Source: Verrucomicrobiota bacterium (GTDB taxonomy: Bacteria; Verrucomicrobiota; Verrucomicrobiia; Limisphaerales; JACRJZ01). From it: a stretch of DNA of 64,000 nt. The first letter of the stretch is position 1. Each line of letters starts with the position of its first letter. The notes beneath the pieces were generated by a model. It was given only the letters and a program-made list of their open reading frames with translations. It did not search any database and was not told the DNA's origin. A program made the translations under genes and the position numbers. The stretch spans positions 124,001 through 188,000 of the forward strand of contig JACRJZ010000042.1 of the NCBI GenBank assembly GCA_016219875.1, given 5' to 3'. Positions 37,212 through 45,110 of the stretch are shown here, piece by piece.

Positions 37212-38741
37212 TCAGTAGTCCTTCCCCTTCCGGTTCATGCTGTCGGATTTGAAATCTCCTTTGCCGAGCGGTTGCTGCTTCAGGTGCGGCATCTTCTCGA
37301 AGTCGGGCGCCGGCTCGCGACGCGCGGTCGGGGCCTGGGCAGACTCCGGCTCGGGCTGCGACGACGGCTGCGGCCGGTCCTTCGCCAAGGCCGCCAGTTC
37401 CTGACGCACGTCGCGCAGTTGATTCTGCGCGTCGGCGAGTTGCTGCTCTGTTTTCTCCGACGGCTTGAGTTGCTCCAGATCCTGCAAGGCCTCCTCGGCG
37501 GTTTCGAGGCGATTGGCTTTGTCGTCCAGCGTTTCCCTGGGCTGCGCCTGCATCATCCTGTCGGCGAGCCGCTGCAAGGCGTCTTCGAGTTTGGTTTGGG
37601 CGTTGAGGGCCTTGGCCGCGAGGTTCGCATCCTGCGGCTTCAACTGCTCCGCCTGCCGGTAGTCTTCGAGCGCGTTCTCCAGTTGGTTCGCGGCGCGTTG
37701 CAGTGGAGCGCGCTCGGCGTCGCGCATCTCCTGGTCGCCTTTTTGTTCGTGGGCCTTGGCGAGTTCGTCCTTGGCTTGCTCCAGAACACGCGCCGCTTCC
37801 TGATGCTCCGGTTTCTGCTCCAACGCACCCTCCGCGTTGTCGATGGCCTTCTCCAACTTGTCGAACCGCTCGCGTTCCCACTTCGCGGTCTTGCCCTGGT
37901 CGAGCTGCTGCTGAGCGAGTTGGGTCAACGCGTCGGCCAGGTTCTGCCGGGCCTGATCCAGCTTCTGCTCGATGGGCTTGTGCTCCGGGACCAAGCGGTT
38001 GGCGTCTTCGAGCTGGTTGACGCCCTTCTGCATTTCCCGGACCGCCCACTCGGTCACTTGGCCCGGCTTCTGGGCTTTCCTCTCACCTTGCTTGGCGAGT
38101 TCCTGGGCCAACTCCTCGCGGGCCTGCCGTTCGCCTTGCTGGGCCGGCTCGCTGGTTTCATCGACGCGCTTGGCTTCCTGGAACTTCTCCATCGCGCTGC
38201 GAAGCTCTTCGATCTTTTGCTCGCCCTGCATCCACTTCTGGTGGGCCTTCTCCAAATGTTGGTCAGCGTTCTTCAGGAGCAAGTCCATCAGCAACTTCGT
38301 CACGACCTCGTGGTTCCCTTTCGCCATCGCGTCGTTCGGGGAATTCTTCAGCGCCATCTTGTAGTGGCCCAGCGAGGTCTTCCAGCGTTCGATGGTTTCG
38401 TCGAGGTTACTGGCCTTGGCCTGGAGGCCGAGATGGAATTCGGCGTTGCCCTTTTGCTTGCGGGCCTTCTCGACAAGCGCGCCGTTGCGGCTGGAATCCA
38501 CTTTGTCAAAAGCGAGCAACGCTTCGTCGTACTTCCCGGCGGCGTAAGCGGCGACGCCGTAGTTGTAAAGCAGTCTGGGATGTTCAGGCCGCCGCTCCAG
38601 TTCCTTCGCCAGGAGCGTCATGGCCTCTTCAGGTTTGCCTTGCTGGATCAACTGCTCGAACGGCTCCACGTCCACGGCAGCAAAAGCGGTCGCCGCCAGA
38701 CAGACGAACAGGCCGAGGGAGCAAACGGAAGTCGAGTTCAT
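37212..38741 (-). CDS. batC: TPR protein of Bat operon (BatC-like)
   Basis: 509 residues. The start at 38741 overlaps the batB stop by 4 bp and begins a signal peptide (MNSTSVCSLGLFVCLAATAFA). Tetratricopeptide repeats follow (PEHPRLLYNYGVAAYAAGKYDEALLAFDKV, NAEFHLGLQ, then several Q/A-rich TPR-like helices). The C-terminus is low complexity, ending GDFKSDSMNRKGKDY. In Bacteroidetes and spirochaetes Bat proteins assemble at the inner membrane and help stress resistance. The helical repeats probably scaffold BatA/BatB in the periplasm. Confidence 0.75.
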   Translation of the reverse strand: MNSTSVCSLGLFVCLAATAFAAVDVEPFEQLIQQGKPEEAMTLLAKELERRPEHPRLLYNYGVAAYAAGKYDEALLAFDKVDSSRNGALVEKARKQKGNAEFHLGLQAKASNLDETIERWKTSLGHYKMALKNSPNDAMAKGNHEVVTKLLMDLLLKNADQHLEKAHQKWMQGEQKIEELRSAMEKFQEAKRVDETSEPAQQGERQAREELAQELAKQGERKAQKPGQVTEWAVREMQKGVNQLEDANRLVPEHKPIEQKLDQARQNLADALTQLAQQQLDQGKTAKWERERFDKLEKAIDNAEGALEQKPEHQEAARVLEQAKDELAKAHEQKGDQEMRDAERAPLQRAANQLENALEDYRQAEQLKPQDANLAAKALNAQTKLEDALQRLADRMMQAQPRETLDDKANRLETAEEALQDLEQLKPSEKTEQQLADAQNQLRDVRQELAALAKDRPQPSSQPEPESAQAPTARREPAPDFEKMPHLKQQPLGKGDFKSDSMNRKGKDY

Positions 38742-39778
38742 CGGATAAGTGGTCGCTGGGCGGTCGCGACGCGAGATTGGTAGCTCTCTGGTCGCAGCCA
38801 CAACCGGAACAGGACGCAGCACAGGCACAACACGAGCGGTATGTGATAGAGTTCGCGGTAATTGTTCAAGTTGTCTTTGGCCGCGGCTTCGGCCAGGGGC
38901 CGAAGGAAGTCTTGCCGAAGCTGGTCCAGTCCCTCGCCGTTGGCCCCGAGGAGGAAGTAGCGCCCACCGCCGGCATTGGCGATGCGTTTGAGATTGCCCT
39001 CGTCCAAGCGCGTGGTGACTTCCTGGCCGAAGGCGTTCCGGGCCACGCTCCACGCGCCGCCCCGGCGGTGAACGGGCACCTTCGCGCCGATGGACGTGCC
39101 CACGCCGACGGTACTGACCGCCATCCTTGCTTCGCGGTGCCACTTGCGCGCCTCTTCGATGGCGTCGCCTTCGACCTCCTCACCGTCGGAGATAATGATG
39201 AGCACGCGCTGAGGAAGGTTGTTGCTCACGAAATATTTTCCGACTCGCTCAATGGCGAGCGCGAGCGAACTGCCGCCCTCGTAAATCTCCTCCGGCTCGA
39301 TGAACCGCAGCACCGTGCGCAACGCCTCGGTATCGAAGGTGATCGGCGCGTTGAGAAAAGCCTCGCCGGCAAAGGTTGTGATGCCCACGCGGTCAGCGGT
39401 GGAGTCCGTCAACCACCGATCCAGCGCATTCGACGCCGCTCCGTAGCGCGTGGGCTTGACGTCCGTGGCCAACATGCTGCGGGAGGCATCCAGCGCGACG
39501 ATGTAAGGAATGCCCTGCAACTCCTCCTCGTTGGCCTTGGCGTATCGAAGCGGTCGCGCGAGGGCCAGCAACATGGACCCGACCGCGACGAGGAGAAGGA
39601 GAGTGCCCAGCCTGCGCCGGGTTTCGCTGAACCCAGGAGCGGACCAACAATGCGCGGGATCACCGGTGAACTTATCACTGAGCTTTCGCCGCCGCCTCCG
39701 GCCCCACGCCAACGCGAGCCACAGCCCCGCCAGTGCGGGCGGAATCAGCCAGAGGAGCCAGAGGTGGGCGAACTTCAT
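38738..39778 (-). CDS. batB: VWA-domain membrane protein BatB
   Basis: 346 residues: two N-terminal membrane segments (LWLLWLIPPALAGLWLAL; LGTLLLLVAVGSMLLALA), a von Willebrand A domain with intact MIDAS motif DASRSM (about 95), T and D positions (TFAGEAF; IISDGEEVEGD), and a C-terminal membrane helix (IPLVLCLCCVLFRLWL). The domain faces the periplasm and probably binds a partner through the metal. It follows batA after a 199-bp gap filled with two heptamer arrays. Confidence 0.85.
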   Translation of the reverse strand: MKFAHLWLLWLIPPALAGLWLALAWGRRRRRKLSDKFTGDPAHCWSAPGFSETRRRLGTLLLLVAVGSMLLALARPLRYAKANEEELQGIPYIVALDASRSMLATDVKPTRYGAASNALDRWLTDSTADRVGITTFAGEAFLNAPITFDTEALRTVLRFIEPEEIYEGGSSLALAIERVGKYFVSNNLPQRVLIIISDGEEVEGDAIEEARKWHREARMAVSTVGVGTSIGAKVPVHRRGGAWSVARNAFGQEVTTRLDEGNLKRIANAGGGRYFLLGANGEGLDQLRQDFLRPLAEAAAKDNLNNYRELYHIPLVLCLCCVLFRLWLRPESYQSRVATAQRPLIR

Positions 39779-39790
39779 GCAGGGACTGGA

Positions 39791-39832
39791 ATTGGAAATT
39801 GAAAATTGGAAATTGAAAATTGGAAATTAGGC
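39791..39832. repeat. Heptamer array (six units)
   Basis: Alternating ATTGGAA and ATTGAAA units in strict 7-bp phase, immediately upstream of batB. Its inverted counterpart lies at 39927-39968. Confidence 0.9.
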
Positions 39833-39926
39833 GAGCGGGCGGACGGAGTGGAAGACTCTGCTTCGGAGGCGCAGATTCCGGATTGAGGAAACAGACGGGG
39901 CAACACCACCTCTGCGCGAGGCGGAG

Positions 39927-39968
39927 CAATTTGAAATTTCAAATCTTCAATTTTCAATTTCCAATTCC
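39927..39968. repeat. Heptamer array (six units, opposite orientation)
   Basis: CAATTTG/CAATTTT/CAATTCC-type units in 7-bp phase, reverse-complement relative to 39791-39832. The two arrays bracket about 95 bp between batA and batB. Confidence 0.9.
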
Positions 39969-39977
39969 CTCTCCCGC

Positions 39978-40943
39978 TCACGGAATCCGCCTCCGCACCG
40001 CCTGCGCCGCGATCTGCCCCAGCACCACGCCCAGCGCGGCCAGCGTCAACCACGGATGCAGCTCGTGGTAGCTCTGGTAGCGCTTTTGCACGAAACGTCT
40101 CTTCTCCAGCAGGTCGATCATGTCGTACACGCTTTGCAGCGCGTGCGTGTCGCCGGCCTGGAACAACTGGCCGCCGGTCAGTTTGGACACCTTGAGTAAG
40201 TCGTGTGCGTTCAGCTTCGAGCCGGTGAGCCGCTCCGGACCAACGATGATGCTGTAGATGCGCACGCCTTCCTTCTTGGCGAAGGGAGCGACTTCCAGCG
40301 GCTTGCGGCCCGCGCTGTTCTGTCCGTCGGACACGATGATGATGATCTTGCTGCGGTCCGCGCTGGCTTTGCGGAGGAAATGCACCGACGCCACGATGGC
40401 CTCGCCGATGGCCGTGCCGTGCGATTGCACGATCTGGTGCAGCGCCGACACCACCCATTCGTGGTCCAGCGTGAGCGGGCTGACGAGGTACGGCCCCTTG
40501 GCAAAGCCGATGATGCCGATGCGGTCGCTGGGACGTTTCGCGATGAACTTCTCCACCACGTCGGCCAGCGCCTCGGCGCGCGACACCCGCTTGCCTTTCA
40601 AATGAAAATCCTTCTCCGTCATCGAACCTGAATAGTCGAGCGCCAGCATGATGTCGATGCCTTTGGAGGGATCGGGGATGTTCCCCTTGGGCACACGCGG
40701 GCGGGCCATCGACGCGATGAGGAGGGCGATGGACAACAGCACGACGGCCAAGCTCAACCGGCCAGCAAGGCGCCGCGGCCTGCGCCCAGGCACTGGGAGC
40801 AGCTTGAGCGACGGGAACGGCACGGCTGGAACCGGGCCGCGACGCCCCAACCACCAGGCCACCAGCGGCAAAACCAGCAGGCCCGCCAGCACCGGGGGAT
40901 GCTGGAACTCGAAACCGCGTAAGAGGTCGAGGAGGAAGGTCAT
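39978..40943 (-). CDS. batA: VWA-domain membrane protein BatA
   Basis: 321 residues: N-terminal membrane helices (VLAGLLVLPLVAWWL; LSLAVVLLSIALLIASMA), a VWA domain with MIDAS DYSGSMTEKD (about 102), GFAKGPYLVSPLT and IIVSDGQNSAG, and a C-terminal membrane segment (LTLAALGVVLGQIAAQAV). It pairs with BatB. The preceding gene ends 177 bp away, and the gap holds two opposed heptamer arrays. Confidence 0.85.
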   Translation of the reverse strand: MTFLLDLLRGFEFQHPPVLAGLLVLPLVAWWLGRRGPVPAVPFPSLKLLPVPGRRPRRLAGRLSLAVVLLSIALLIASMARPRVPKGNIPDPSKGIDIMLALDYSGSMTEKDFHLKGKRVSRAEALADVVEKFIAKRPSDRIGIIGFAKGPYLVSPLTLDHEWVVSALHQIVQSHGTAIGEAIVASVHFLRKASADRSKIIIIVSDGQNSAGRKPLEVAPFAKKEGVRIYSIIVGPERLTGSKLNAHDLLKVSKLTGGQLFQAGDTHALQSVYDMIDLLEKRRFVQKRYQSYHELHPWLTLAALGVVLGQIAAQAVRRRIP

Positions 40944-40963
40944 GGAGCGGCTCCGAGGAAGGG

Positions 40964-41005
40964 AATTGAGAATTGAAAATTGAAAATTGGAAAATGCAAA
41001 TCGGG
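40964..41005. repeat. Heptamer array (six units) upstream of batA
   Basis: AATTGAG, AATTGAA, AATTGAA, AATTGGA and two degenerate units, in phase. Confidence 0.85.
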
Positions 41006-41100
41006 GCAGGCATCGAATATGACGGCGTTTCCCGGCGGCAGAAAGCGAAGGCCATTTGTGAGGAGAAGACTCCCGATCAAGACCGCGGCGGGCCTGCGCT

Positions 41101-41142
41101 CAATTGGCAATTTCCAATTTTCAATTTTCAATTTTCAATTCC
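41101..41142. repeat. Heptamer array supplying the end of the DUF4381 gene
   Basis: Units CAATTGG, CAATTTC, three CAATTTT and CAATTCC in phase. On the minus strand the array encodes the last residues (LKIEN) and the stop codon of the DUF4381 protein. Confidence 0.9.
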
Positions 41143-41744
41143 CTCTCTCTCGTCGGCGTCGCTTCTCCCTGCGGCGTCACTGCCACGCAGTCCGCGCCCG
41201 CTGCCTCCGAGCACCGCTTCACGAACGCGACGGCGTAATCGACCAGTTGCACCATCTCCTCCCGGCTCGCACCGTGGCGGGCGAACTTCACCTTGTCACA
41301 GAATTGCAGGTACTCTCCGAGACTCCCGCGCTGTTCTTCACCGAGTGTCGAATGTGTCTGCGCGTGGCCGAGGAACTCGCGCGTAGTTTGATAGACGATG
41401 CGGAGCTTGAAGCGCGCCTCGATGTAGGTCCGAAGCACCCACGAGCACTCGATAGCCAGCCGATACACGCCCAGTTCTTCCATCTTGGCGCGCAATTCCT
41501 CCAGACGCCGCAGCGCGGCGAGATGCGGCGCTTCGGCAGGCGCCGGCGGTTCCCCGGCCCTTTCAGCCTGCTTGAGATGGAGCCGGGCGTAGAGTCGGCG
41601 GCCAGCCAGCGCCAGGACCGCCAGCGACACCAGCAGGAGCGCGATGAACCAGCCGCTCTGCCACCACGGCGGGATGCGCACCAGCGAGAGGTCCTCGATG
41701 AACCCAGCAACTCCATTGGTCGCCATGTTGGTGACGGGGTTCAT
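41121..41744 (-). CDS. DUF4381 membrane protein of Bat operon
   Basis: 207 residues with one membrane helix (GWFIALLLVSLAVLALAG, about 31-48) followed by a cytoplasmic helical domain (LEELRAKMEELGVYRLAIECSWVLRTYIEARFKL...TTREFL) typical of DUF4381, which accompanies DUF58 and VWA proteins. The start overlaps the DUF58 stop (ATGA). The C-terminal ~5 residues and stop are formed by a heptamer repeat array, so the original end was probably different. Confidence 0.75.
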   Translation of the reverse strand: MNPVTNMATNGVAGFIEDLSLVRIPPWWQSGWFIALLLVSLAVLALAGRRLYARLHLKQAERAGEPPAPAEAPHLAALRRLEELRAKMEELGVYRLAIECSWVLRTYIEARFKLRIVYQTTREFLGHAQTHSTLGEEQRGSLGEYLQFCDKVKFARHGASREEMVQLVDYAVAFVKRCSEAAGADCVAVTPQGEATPTRERELKIEN

Positions 41745-42622
41745 GCCACTTTGCTCCGCGAGTGCCGCTCGAAGAACACGCGCAATGGACGGTAGTACGG
41801 GCGATCCGTCCGCACGGCCAGCGACGCGATCTTCGAGCGACGAAAGTAATCCAGCAGCGCCGTCTCGCGCTCCTGCGCCTGCTGCTCGTAGGCCGCGCGC
41901 AAGCCGGGATCGCCGGTGTCGATCTCCATCACCTCGCCGGTTTCCGCGTCCCGCACCAAGGCCAGGCCCACATCGGGCAGGCTCAGTTCGCGCGGGTCGA
42001 GCAGCTTGAGCGCGATCACGTCGTGGCGCTGATTGGCCGCCTTCAACAAACGCTCATAGCCTTCGTCGAGGAAGTCTGAGATCAGGAACACGATGGCGGG
42101 CCGGTGGACGACGTGATTGAGGAACTTGAGCGCGGTCTTGATTGAAGTCCCCTGCCCTTGCACTTCGTGATACAGCAAGTCGCGAATCAGCCGGAAGACG
42201 TGCTGCCGGGTCTTGCGCGGCGCGATGTAATGCTCGACGTGGTCCGTGAACAGGATCAGGCCCACACGGTCGCAGTCCCGCACCGCACTGAAGGCGATGG
42301 CTCCGGCCAATTCCGCGGCCAACTCGCGCTTGGTTCGGCCCGCGGTGCCGAAGTGGCCGGAGTGACTCATATCCACAAGCAACATCACCATCAACTCGCG
42401 CTCCTCGATGAACTGCTTCACGAACGTCTTGCGCATCCGCCCGCTCACGTTCCAGTCGATGCGCCGCACGTCGTCACCCGGCACGTATTCCCGCACGTCC
42501 TGGAAGTCGATGCCGCGTCCCTTGAAGATGGAGGCCGACGCGCCCGCCATGAGTTGCTCGGAGATCAGCTTGGATTTGATCTCCACCCGGCGGATGCGTT
42601 TGAGCCATTCTTTGGGGATCAT
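41741..42622 (-). CDS. DUF58 (VWA-like) protein
   Basis: 293 residues. Contains the DUF58 signature GRGIDFQDVREYVPGDDVRRIDWNVSGR (about 35-62) and a VWA-like fold beginning MVMLLVDMSHSGHFG, with DFLDEGYERLL later. No membrane helix. DUF58 proteins are partners of MoxR ATPases and BatA/B. The gene is preceded by moxR and overlaps the DUF4381 gene by 4 bp. Confidence 0.9.
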   Translation of the reverse strand: MIPKEWLKRIRRVEIKSKLISEQLMAGASASIFKGRGIDFQDVREYVPGDDVRRIDWNVSGRMRKTFVKQFIEERELMVMLLVDMSHSGHFGTAGRTKRELAAELAGAIAFSAVRDCDRVGLILFTDHVEHYIAPRKTRQHVFRLIRDLLYHEVQGQGTSIKTALKFLNHVVHRPAIVFLISDFLDEGYERLLKAANQRHDVIALKLLDPRELSLPDVGLALVRDAETGEVMEIDTGDPGLRAAYEQQAQERETALLDYFRRSKIASLAVRTDRPYYRPLRVFFERHSRSKVA

Positions 42623-42647
42623 GGGAGGACGGAGCGTGGTGTGGGTT

Positions 42648-42715
42648 TTACGTTTTTACGTTTTACGTTTCACGCTTCCGACCGTGCGACTCGCAAATGC
42701 GTAAAACGTAAGTTC
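42648..42715. repeat. TTTTACG-type tandem array and inverted copy
   Basis: TTTTACG repeats with period 7-8 (42648-42681) and an inverse piece GCGTAAAACGTAAG just before the moxR stop. It fills the 94-bp gap between moxR and the DUF58 gene. Confidence 0.7.
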
Positions 42716-42716
42716 G

Positions 42717-43706
42717 TCACGGCACCGGCACTTTGCTCAACACCTTCTCCACGATCTGGTCCGTCGTGACTTCCTCCGCCTCGGCTTCATAGGTCAGCAG
42801 GATGCGATGGCGGAGCACGTCGTGGGCAACGGCCTTCACGTCATCCGGCGTGACATGGGTGCGGCCTTGCAGAAGCGCCGCGGCGCGGGCCGTGAGCGTG
42901 AGGTTGATCGTCGCGCGCGGGGACGCGCCCACGCGGATGAATTGCTTCAGTTCCGGGTCGAGGCCATTGGTCGTGCGCGTGGCGAAGACGATCTTGATGA
43001 CGTAGTTCTTCACCTGCTCGTCCACGTAGATGTCGTTGACCATCTCCTGCATCTCCAAAATCTCCTCCGGCGAGACGCGCGCTGCGAGGTCCAGATTCGG
43101 CCGGGTCGAAGCCATCCGCTCCAGGATCATCTTCTCCTCTTCCTCGGTCGGGTACGGGACGATGACCTTCATCATGAACCGGTCCACTTGCGCTTCCGGC
43201 AGCGGGTAAGTGCCTTCCTGCTCGATGGGGTTCTGCGTCGCCAGCACAAAGAACGGCTGCGGCAGCTTGTAGCTCTTCTCGCCGATGGTGACTTGGTGCT
43301 CCTGCATGGCTTCGAGCAGCGCGGACTGCACCTTGGCCGAAGCGCGGTTGATTTCGTCGGCGAGGAGGAGGTTCGCGAACACCGGCCCCATGCGGGTCGA
43401 GTAAGTGCCCCTGACCGGATCGAAGATGAGCGTGCCGGTCACGTCGGCGGGCAGCAGGTCGGGCGTGAACTGGACGCGGGAGAAGGAGCACTTCGTACTG
43501 CGGCCCAGGCAATTGATCGCCAGCGTCTTCGCCAAGCCCGGCAGGCCCTCGAGCAGAACGTGCCCGCGCGCCACCAGCGCCACCAGCATCCGGTCGATCA
43601 AATGGTGCTGGCCCACGATCACTTTCTGCACTTCCTCGCGCACCAGGCCGAGGTGCCGCGCCGCTTGCGCGACTTTCTCTTTCAACACTTCACTGCTCAT
43701 CGTCAT
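42717..43706 (-). CDS. moxR: MoxR-family AAA+ ATPase
   Basis: 329 residues. Walker A-like LEGLPGLAKT (about 52), Walker B LLLADEINRA (about 112), sensor 1 FVLATQNPIEQEGTYPLPEAQ and sensor 2 region GASPRATINL are all visible, diagnostic of MoxR. MoxR proteins act as chaperones that activate metal-binding VWA partners; here these would be the DUF58, BatA and BatB products. Either ATG at 43706 or 43700 may start the protein. It is the first gene of the operon. Confidence 0.95.
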   Translation of the reverse strand: MTMSSEVLKEKVAQAARHLGLVREEVQKVIVGQHHLIDRMLVALVARGHVLLEGLPGLAKTLAINCLGRSTKCSFSRVQFTPDLLPADVTGTLIFDPVRGTYSTRMGPVFANLLLADEINRASAKVQSALLEAMQEHQVTIGEKSYKLPQPFFVLATQNPIEQEGTYPLPEAQVDRFMMKVIVPYPTEEEEKMILERMASTRPNLDLAARVSPEEILEMQEMVNDIYVDEQVKNYVIKIVFATRTTNGLDPELKQFIRVGASPRATINLTLTARAAALLQGRTHVTPDDVKAVAHDVLRHRILLTYEAEAEEVTTDQIVEKVLSKVPVP

Positions 43707-44390
43707 AAAAACTCAGGACCGTTTTCTGGCCGCCCGCTTTCCTTCGCGGCCCGCAATGGGGCCTTCAGAACTCTCCGAACTGGGCAGCGGCGAAGATAGG
43801 ACTGCGGTGCTTTGGGAGGAATTCACCGGAAAGCGGAACCTCTTTCAAAACCGTAGCAGCCGACGTGAGGAGGCTCTGTTTCCCCTGAAGCTTGAGCCTC
43901 CTCACGTCGGCTGCTACGGAGTTTTGAAATCGCCTCAGCGGAGGTGCTCGCAAAACTTTGGCGGCGTGGCGGCGTCTCGGCCGAGCGCCGCGGCTTTTCG
44001 GTGAAAATGAGTCATGGCGGAGCACCACACCCGCAAAAATCTGCAATCGACTCGGATGCCGCTGATTTCAAAATCCGGTAACAGTTTGCCAAGAAAGGTG
44101 AAGATGTGCCGCCGTGCCGAGCCTAGTTTGCACCCGTGACGTTCAGACCGGCAGAGGTTACTGCAAGGACGGACTAAAGAAAATGGACAGGCCGCCGATG
44201 AACTAAATGGACGACCGTCAGATGGGTGTCGTCACCAGCTTTAAAGGAGTGATGGGATGCTGACACACCCCTGTGAGGCACAGAGTTAATCCCAAGCGGC
44301 CTCACGGGGGTGACTTCTTTTCCCGTTCCGAGTTTCGAGTTGCCCACCAGGCAGCCGCGCTGACTCGGAACTCGAAACCCGACGGTAGTC
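43707..44390. other. 684-bp gene-free region holding three palindromic elements
   Basis: Upstream of moxR. Contents: the 26-bp perfect inverted repeat at 43851-43919; a 14-bp stem (44266-44279 with 44299-44312, one G:T) 78 bp beyond the stop of the next gene, possibly its terminator; and opposed heptamers GTTCCGA/GTTTCGA and ACTCGGA/ACTCGAA (44325-44383). The moxR promoter must also lie here. No credible coding sequence is seen. Confidence 0.6.
43851..43919. repeat. 26-bp perfect inverted repeat (GTAGCAGCCGACGTGAGGAGG family)
   Basis: Arms 43851-43876 and 43894-43919 are exact reverse complements around a 17-bp spacer. Outer flanks TTTCAAAA and TTTTGAAA extend the symmetry. Related arms occur at 60828-61068 and 62061-62157. 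Confidence 0.9.
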
Positions 44391-45053
44391 CTATTTCACC
44401 GCCGCGACCTTCAAATCGTCGAAGCGGATGGGCGTTCCCGAAAGCGGGCTTCCCCACACCGAGGCGCGGCCAGAAGCCGGCTCCACCTTCTCCGCGTGGG
44501 AAATCTGCCAGGCAGCCGGCTCGGCGGCGCCTTCTTTCCACGCCTTGCCTTCCACGGTCCATTCGCCGTCTTTCGCCTTGCGCAACTGCAGCTTCAGCAT
44601 CGTCCACCCGCCTGACTCCCAGGTCACGGGCGCGCTCGCCACGATGTCATCGCCCTTCCACAACTCGACGGCCCGCTTGCCCGGGGCGACCAGCAGCCGG
44701 TAGCCGCCCACGCCGCCAAGCCCCACGCCAAACACCGGCTGCCGCCGACCTTTGCTCGTGCCGAAGGCCCGCGCCGCGACGGCGAGGTTCTCCTTCTCCG
44801 CCGGCCCGAACAGCACCCCGAAGGTGTCGAGCGGCGCGCCGGGGAGTTCGAGGAACTTGTTCCCGCCCTCGGCCTTCACCGCCCACGCGCCGTCCAGCAC
44901 CATCATGTCGTCCGGCACCTTGTCCGTTTCGGCCTTCTCGAAACTGTTCTCGTAAGCTGCCTTGGCCGCCGGCTTGACCTCTTCGGCCCCAAACGACGCC
45001 GCCGCCACGCACAAACCCAGACTCAAGCCAATCATCTTCATGTTGTCCTTCAT
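44391..45053 (-). CDS. Secreted DUF1080-like jellyroll protein
   Basis: 220 residues from the ATG at 45053, followed by a signal peptide (MIGLSLGLCVAAASFGAEE). The body is a beta-rich, Gly/Trp-rich sequence (LDGAWAVKAEGGNKFLELPGAP; GWTMLKLQLRKAKDGEWTVEGKAWKEGAAEPAAWQI; SGTPIRFDDLKV) like the concanavalin-type fold of DUF1080/LamG relatives, whose members bind or cleave sugars. No catalytic residues can be assigned. The start just upstream at 45092 is less likely because it lies in a heptamer array. Confidence 0.6.
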   Translation of the reverse strand: MKDNMKMIGLSLGLCVAAASFGAEEVKPAAKAAYENSFEKAETDKVPDDMMVLDGAWAVKAEGGNKFLELPGAPLDTFGVLFGPAEKENLAVAARAFGTSKGRRQPVFGVGLGGVGGYRLLVAPGKRAVELWKGDDIVASAPVTWESGGWTMLKLQLRKAKDGEWTVEGKAWKEGAAEPAAWQISHAEKVEPASGRASVWGSPLSGTPIRFDDLKVAAVK

Positions 45054-45068
45054 CGCTCGACCGCGAGC

Positions 45069-45110
45069 CAATTTCAAATTCGCAATTTTCAATTTTCAAT
45101 TCCCAATTCC
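45069..45110. repeat. Heptamer array (six units)
   Basis: CAATTTC, AAATTCG, CAATTTT, CAATTTT, CAATTCC, CAATTCC in phase, ending one base before the stop codon of the ABC permease gene. Confidence 0.9.
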